64,000 nucleotides of DNA from the NCBI GenBank assembly GCA_964394085.1, contig CAYMWF010000018.1, positions 1 through 64,000 on the forward strand, read 5' to 3'. A program made the position numbers and the translations under genes. The notes under the pieces are model-generated. The model saw nothing but the letters and a program-made list of their open reading frames with translations. It was not told where the DNA came from and did not search any database. This DNA comes from CAYMWF01 sp964394085 [NCBI: uncultured Gemmatimonadota bacterium] (GTDB taxonomy: Bacteria > GCA-2686955 > CAYMWF01). Of this stretch, positions 59,967-64,000 are shown in pieces (within the stretch, counting starts at the first letter, position 1; each line of letters opens with the position of its first letter).

Positions 59967-60916
59967 CAGTTATTATCCCCGCGCGTAATGAAGCGGAAAA
60001 TATACCCAGGCTTCTCGAGGTTCTCCGCCGCGAACCTGTCGATGAAATCGTCGTTGTAGACGACGACAGCACCGACGGAACGGCTGAAATCGCAGAATCG
60101 TTCGGTGTAAGGGTGATTCGAAACGAAAAAGCCCTGGGCCCCGGCGCTTGCCGTAATCTCGCGGTGGAGCGAACATCCTCCGAGTATATCGGTTTCTTCG
60201 ACGCCGATACGAAACCTGCTCCCGGAATCATTACAAACCTGCTTGCACCGCTTCTAAGTAATCAGAGTATATCTTCGACGGTCGGCGTATATGCTGACGA
60301 CCCGATTATCGACAAGCCTTTTCAACGCTATCGAGCCAGACTGTCAACGGTTTACCATCAACTGATGGGTGGAGACGAAGTGGACATTTTCCTGACGGCC
60401 ATGGGCATCGTCAGGAGGAAGGCTTTTGTGGAAGCCGGGGGGTTCGACCTCTCCTACGAAGGCGCCGATATCGAGGATCTCGAGTTCGGCGATCGATTAA
60501 CCCGTATCGGGCCGATCATCCTTGTCAGGGATGCGGAGGTGGGGCACGTTTTCCCCGAATACTTCGACAATCTCCGCCTGTACTTCAGAAGAGCGGGGAT
60601 GTTCGTTTTCAGGGCCAGGCAGAAGGGAGGGTTCGACCGTTACCAGGTCACTCCGCGTCTCGGGATGACCCGGATGGCCGGCGCCGCCGCATGTCTTTCC
60701 CTGCCGTTCCTCCCGATTCCCCTGCTCAGGTATGTGACTCTGCTTTCCTGGCTTGTTTATGTTATTGTCGGCTGGCCTGTCCTGGTCAGGCTGCTTTCAG
60801 GTGCGTCGCCGCTCGAAGCGGCTCGCCGCATCTGGTATGATCTTACTCTTTCCGCGGCATCATCCCTCGGTGCCGTCTTCGCCATGCTCCGCCTTTCCCT
60901 CGGACGAACCGCATAA
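59954..60916 (+). CDS. family 2 glycosyltransferase with C-terminal membrane segments
   Basis: TTG at 59954 with GGAG 8 nt upstream; 320 aa. GT2 fold: VTVIIPARNEAENIPRLLEVL, EIVVVDDDSTDGTAEIAESFG, ARNLAVE-like ACRNLAVE, IGFFDADTKPAPG (DxD-like metal site), GFDLSYEGADIEDLEFGDRL. The C-terminus has two or three TM helices (LPFLPIPLLRYVTLLSWLVYVIVGWPVLVRLLSG). It is likely a polysaccharide or lipid glycosyltransferase working with the deacetylase. A longer frame from 59897 reads inside the deacetylase. Confidence 0.9.
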   Translation: MESVTVIIPARNEAENIPRLLEVLRREPVDEIVVVDDDSTDGTAEIAESFGVRVIRNEKALGPGACRNLAVERTSSEYIGFFDADTKPAPGIITNLLAPLLSNQSISSTVGVYADDPIIDKPFQRYRARLSTVYHQLMGGDEVDIFLTAMGIVRRKAFVEAGGFDLSYEGADIEDLEFGDRLTRIGPIILVRDAEVGHVFPEYFDNLRLYFRRAGMFVFRARQKGGFDRYQVTPRLGMTRMAGAAACLSLPFLPIPLLRYVTLLSWLVYVIVGWPVLVRLLSGASPLEAARRIWYDLTLSAASSLGAVFAMLRLSLGRTA

Positions 60917-60925
60917 CGAAAGTAA

Positions 60926-60954
60926 TTGACAACCCGACCCCGCGCGTGTTAAAA
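60926..60954 (+). promoter_or_regulatory. promoter of the EF-G paralogue gene
   Basis: TTGACA (60926-60931), 17-bp spacer, TTAAAA (60949-60954), followed by an A-rich stretch. Confidence 0.5.
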
Positions 60955-60987
60955 AAATAAACTTTTCGCAAGGTGGAAACAGCTCGA

Positions 60988-61009
60988 GTTCCGGCCTGGC
61001 AACCGGAAC
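60988..61009 (+). promoter_or_regulatory. leader hairpin before the EF-G paralogue
   Basis: GTTCCGG (60988-60994) pairs with CCGGAAC (61003-61009) around an 8-nt loop, 17 nt before the GTG start at 61026. No riboswitch consensus recognised. It lies close to the ribosome site and could influence initiation. Confidence 0.4.
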
Positions 61010-61025
61010 GTAAAGGGGAATAATC

Positions 61026-63098
61026 GTGAAAAGCTACCGCAGTGACATGATAAGAAATATCGCAGTGATCGCCCACGGATCGGCAGGAAAAACAACGCTG
61101 GTCGAAGCAATGATGTTCGGGACCGGTGCGTCGAACAGGTTTGGGCTCGTAGACAACGGAACGAGTATGTTCGATTACCTGGAAGATGAGATAGATAGAA
61201 AATTCACCATCACCGCCAAGCCGGCATGGTTCGAATATAAGAACACGAAAGTCAACGTGATTGATACACCCGGCTTCGCTGATTTTTTCGGGGAAGTGAT
61301 AGCATCTCTTTCTGTATCTGACGGGACGGTGGTGGTCGTTCACGGTGTATCGGGTGTCGAAGTAGGAACAGAGAAAGTATGGGAGCTTGCTGAGGCCAGC
61401 AGTCTTCCCCGAATAATTTTCGTGAATATGATGGAAAAGGAGAATGCGAATTTTGACGCAGTTCTCGACAGCTGCAGCGAAAACCTGAGCGACCGGATTG
61501 CGCCGATATTCCTTCCTATCGGGGAAGGTCCCGATTTCAAGGGGGTAGTGGATATCCTCAAGGGCAAAGCGTATCTCACCGGCGGGACGGACGGAAAGAT
61601 GTCGGAATCCGAGATACCCGCCGAGTTCGCCGACAGACAGGCAGCGATGCGAAACAAACTCGTCGAAGCGGTAGCCGAGGCTGACGATGTCCTGCTTGAA
61701 AAGTATTTCGATGAAGGAGACCTGACCGATGACGAGATCATAAAGGGACTCCAGCTCGGAACAAAAAACGGCACCGTCTATCCTCTTTTCTGCGGATCCG
61801 CGCTGAAGAATGCGGGCGTCCAGCAGATGCTTGAATATCTTGTGGATCTGGTACCCTCTATCGTAGACAGGGGGGAGATTGAAGGTGTCGACGCAGGCAC
61901 CGGCGAACCCGCTTCCTTCCGTCCCGATCCCGATGGTCCTTTCCTCGCCCAGCTGTTCAAAACGCAAACGATTGCCCATGTGGGAGAGCTCTCGTTCTTC
62001 AAGGTTTATTCCGGCAAGGCGGTCCAGGGTCTTGACGTCAGAAACCTGGACAAGAATGTATCAACGCGAATCGGTCAGATAGTCACGATGAGAGGTAAGA
62101 ACAAGGTTGATGTCAGCGAGCTCCTTCCGGGCGATATCGGTGCCGCCATCAAACTGAAGAACTGCAGGACCAACGAGCAGATCGGGTCGCCCGGCACGAA
62201 AATCAACCTGTTTCCCATTGGGCTTCCGAATCCTGTGATCTCTTTTTCGATTACACCTCTGTCAAAAGGCGACGAAGAGAAGATGTCGAGCGGAATCGCC
62301 AAGCTGATCGAAGAAGACCCCACCTGCATCATGAGGTTCAATACCGAAACCAGTCAAACCCTGATTGAAGGTCAGGGAGAAGTCCAGATCGACATCCTTG
62401 TTCAGAATCTGAAAAAACGTTTCGGAATCGATGTGGAACTCGGTAAACCCCGCATCGCATACAAAGAAACGATACGCAGCACCGCCGAAAGACAGGGGAA
62501 ATATAAGAAGCAGACAGGAGGCCGCGGGCAATACGGCGATTGCTGGCTCCGTCTTGAACCGCTGGAGCCGGGTAATGAATTCGAGTTCGTCAACGCCATA
62601 GTAGGCGGTGTGATTCCCTCGAAGTTCGTTCCCGCAGTTCAAAAGGGTGTCGTCGAGACCATGGAGAAGGGGCCCGTTGCCGGATACCCGGTAACCCAGG
62701 TCAGGGTCAGCGTCTTCGACGGGTCTTACCATCAGGTCGACTCATCCGAAATGGCATTCAAAGTTGCAGCCTCCATGGGCTTCAAGGCAGCGTTCATGGA
62801 AGCGAATCCGGTCCTGCTGGAGCCGATCTATTCCGCGGAAATCACCGTTCCGGAAGAATTCATGGGGGCCATTACCGGTGATCTTTCGACCAAGCGCGGA
62901 AGAATGCAGGGGATGGATCCGGTCGGCGATAAACTCACTATCAAGGCTCACGTACCGCTCGCCGAGATGTATAAATACTCTTCGGCCCTGCGTTCCCTGA
63001 CGCAAGGGAAGGGTTCCTTCAGCCTCGAGTTTTCACACTACGAAGAAGTGCCCCCGGATGTTTTCAAAAAGATTGCCGATGAAGCGGCGGCTGAATAG
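61026..63098 (+). CDS. elongation factor G paralogue (EF-G2 type)
   Basis: The protein is 690 aa with a GTG start. G1 is AHGSAGKTTL (16-25) in place of AHIDAGKTT. G3 is DTPGFADF (80-87), as in EF-G2-type paralogues. G4 is NMMEKEN (134-140) where NKxD is expected, while the G5-like CGSALKNAG is kept. Domain II and IV motifs (GGRGQYGDCWLRLEP and SSEMAFKVAASMGFK) are present, so the whole EF-G length is retained. In some bacteria such paralogues act in ribosome recycling or have specialised roles. GTP binding may be altered here. A canonical fusA is expected elsewhere in the genome. Confidence 0.9.
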   Translation: MKSYRSDMIRNIAVIAHGSAGKTTLVEAMMFGTGASNRFGLVDNGTSMFDYLEDEIDRKFTITAKPAWFEYKNTKVNVIDTPGFADFFGEVIASLSVSDGTVVVVHGVSGVEVGTEKVWELAEASSLPRIIFVNMMEKENANFDAVLDSCSENLSDRIAPIFLPIGEGPDFKGVVDILKGKAYLTGGTDGKMSESEIPAEFADRQAAMRNKLVEAVAEADDVLLEKYFDEGDLTDDEIIKGLQLGTKNGTVYPLFCGSALKNAGVQQMLEYLVDLVPSIVDRGEIEGVDAGTGEPASFRPDPDGPFLAQLFKTQTIAHVGELSFFKVYSGKAVQGLDVRNLDKNVSTRIGQIVTMRGKNKVDVSELLPGDIGAAIKLKNCRTNEQIGSPGTKINLFPIGLPNPVISFSITPLSKGDEEKMSSGIAKLIEEDPTCIMRFNTETSQTLIEGQGEVQIDILVQNLKKRFGIDVELGKPRIAYKETIRSTAERQGKYKKQTGGRGQYGDCWLRLEPLEPGNEFEFVNAIVGGVIPSKFVPAVQKGVVETMEKGPVAGYPVTQVRVSVFDGSYHQVDSSEMAFKVAASMGFKAAFMEANPVLLEPIYSAEITVPEEFMGAITGDLSTKRGRMQGMDPVGDKLTIKAHVPLAEMYKYSSALRSLTQGKGSFSLEFSHYEEVPPDVFKKIADEAAAE

Positions 63099-63128
63099 GT
63101 CTTCCAGTCATTTACACCGGTAGTGCGT

Positions 63129-63219
63129 AACCGCGGGTGCGTCGCCCGCGGTTGCGTGCCGTATTACGCCCCGAAATTCTAAGCCGGGCGTTCGCCCCGC
63201 CCGGGTTCAACCCCGGCTT
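63129..63219. other. two structured inverted repeats before yebC
   Basis: AACCGCGGG (63129-63137) pairs with CCCGCGGTT (63145-63153) around 7 nt. Further on, AAGCCGGG (63181-63188) can pair with CCCGGCTT (63212-63219), with an inner CGGGCG/CGCCCG alternative. No T-run follows either hairpin, so they are not classic terminators. Confidence 0.5.
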
Positions 63220-63390
63220 CAGATATTCCCCGCAAAACCATTGATTGTCATCGCCGTCCGCGGTTACGAAATGATTGCTTTATTTTTCGATTTATGATAA
63301 TTTTCATCACCTGATAAGGTTTCTTTCACACCTCGACCGCGATCGGATTCCTTCCCCTGGATACCGGGCGCTCGACAACGGAGGTTTAAC

Positions 63391-64000
63391 ATGTCCGGAC
63401 ATTCGAAATGGCACTCGATTCGTCATAAAAAAGCAAGAGTCGACGCCCAGCGCGGAAAGATATTCACGAGACTCATCAAGGAGCTGGTCGTTGCCGCGAA
63501 GGCGGGAGGCGGGGACACGGCGGCGAATCCACGGCTGCGGTCGGCGGTTGCAGCTGCAAAAGCGGCCAACATGCCGAACGACAACATCGAGAGAGCCATT
63601 AAAAAGGGCACCGGCGAACTTCCCGGGGTTGTATACGAAGAGCAGAGTTACGAAGGATACAGCCCGGGCGGGGCAGCGGTTTTTATCGAAACGCTGACCG
63701 ACAACAAAAACCGGACAACAGCCGAGGTCAGGCATATTTTTTCGAAGTTCAACGGGAACCTGGGCGCCTCCGGATGCGTGGCGTGGATGTTCGATCTCAG
63801 GGGGCTTATAGTAGTCCAGGCATCCGCGGTGGACGAAGATACGCTCATGGAGCTGGCCATCGAATTCGGCGCCGAGGATATGAAGAGCGAAGGGGAGACT
63901 TTTGAAGTAATCACCGGTGTCAAGGAACTGGAGGCTGTGAAAGAAGGCCTTGCAGGTAAGGGGATACCGATCGAATCAGCGGAGGTCACGCGTATACCGA
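63391..64000 (+). CDS. yebC: YebC/PmpR-family protein (partial)
   Basis: ATG at 63391 with GGAGG 6 nt upstream; 203 codons are open to the window end. [49 protein letters not shown] is the classical YebC opening. [55 protein letters not shown], and [16 protein letters not shown] follow. YebC family members are translation or transcription factors; some relieve ribosome stalling on proline stretches. It follows the EF-G paralogue by 292 bp. Truncated by the window, about 40 codons short. Confidence 0.95.
   Translation, partial: MSGHSKWHSIRHKKARVDAQRGKIFTRLIKELVVAAKAGGGDTAANPRLRSAVAAAKAANMPNDNIERAIKKGTGELPGVVYEEQSYEGYSPGGAAVFIETLTDNKNRTTAEVRHIFSKFNGNLGASGCVAWMFDLRGLIVVQASAVDEDTLMELAIEFGAEDMKSEGETFEVITGVKELEAVKEGLAGKGIPIESAEVTRIP

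Noticed and set aside
63190-63215. T-arm-like sequence suggesting a tRNA
   Set aside because: A GGGTTCAACCCC-like stretch exists, but no matching anticodon, D-arm or acceptor stem surrounds it.

Overview
The window is a 64 kb piece of a bacterial chromosome with moderately high G+C, dense genes and several short-spaced operons. Its contents point to a diderm bacterium: BamD, an Omp85-type barrel, a LolB/LolA-like lipoprotein, an MltD-like transglycosylase and many lipoboxes. Secreted parallel beta-helix proteins with ADPLF / PGSPCIDSG end motifs, an EF-G paralogue and an indolepyruvate oxidoreductase operon suggest an uncultured lineage around the FCB superphylum (Krumholzibacteriota, Eisenbacteria or Zixibacteria-like). 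That placement is inference, because no rRNA is present.

Region 1-10.1 kb is accessory in character. It holds three secreted beta-helix proteins (one cut by the left edge), a DUF4143-type ATPase, a GNAT acetyltransferase, two small genes, a GyrI-like protein and a nitroreductase. The gaps are rich in short tandem repeats with periods of 17, 24 and 36 bp and in CACGTG-centred motifs. The large beta-helix gene looks more AT-rich than its surroundings. Region 10.1-13.7 kb is a tight hisC-like / iorA / iorB operon for aromatic or indole 2-oxo-acid metabolism. Region 14-25.6 kb holds a secreted propeller-like protein, a radical SAM / membrane protein pair, a CHAP-domain protein, and a four-gene operon of uncharacterised membrane proteins (one DUF6754-like) behind an ABC-F ATPase.

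Region 26-36 kb has a MATE transporter. It is followed by an operon starting with a ParA ATPase fused to a C-terminal AMPK-beta/CBM48-like domain, then a protein that looks like a ParA/FlhG relative without its P-loop, and small unknown proteins. On the other strand lies a signalling block: PilZ protein, NtrC-family regulator, PAS histidine kinase, second NtrC-family regulator. Two tandem sigma-54-like sites sit in the block. Region 36-41 kb is housekeeping: queF, a smg/DUF494 homologue, topA, a XerC/D recombinase and argF.

Region 41-56 kb is cell-envelope biology. An Omp85-type barrel and a LysM lytic transglycosylase run leftward. A co-directional set runs rightward: PEGA/TPR protein, bamD, nadD, TPR lipoprotein, LolB-like protein, DUF4416, DUF3108, a deoxyhypusine-synthase-like protein, manC, rnhC and an M16 peptidase. 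Two tRNA genes (Arg-CCG, Val-CAC) follow. Directly downstream of the Val tRNA are a hairpin element with 23-bp terminal inverted repeats and a GC-rich repeat array. Region 57-64 kb holds a lipoprotein phosphodiesterase, a polysaccharide deacetylase and glycosyltransferase pair, an EF-G paralogue with an altered G4 motif, and the start of a yebC gene cut by the right edge.

Several sigma-70-like promoters are readable, with TTGCAT, TTGCTG or TTGACA, a 17-bp spacer and TATAAT, TATACT or TAATAT. The best candidates for something new are the ParA-CBM operon, the four-gene membrane operon and the repeat systems around the beta-helix genes and the tRNAs.
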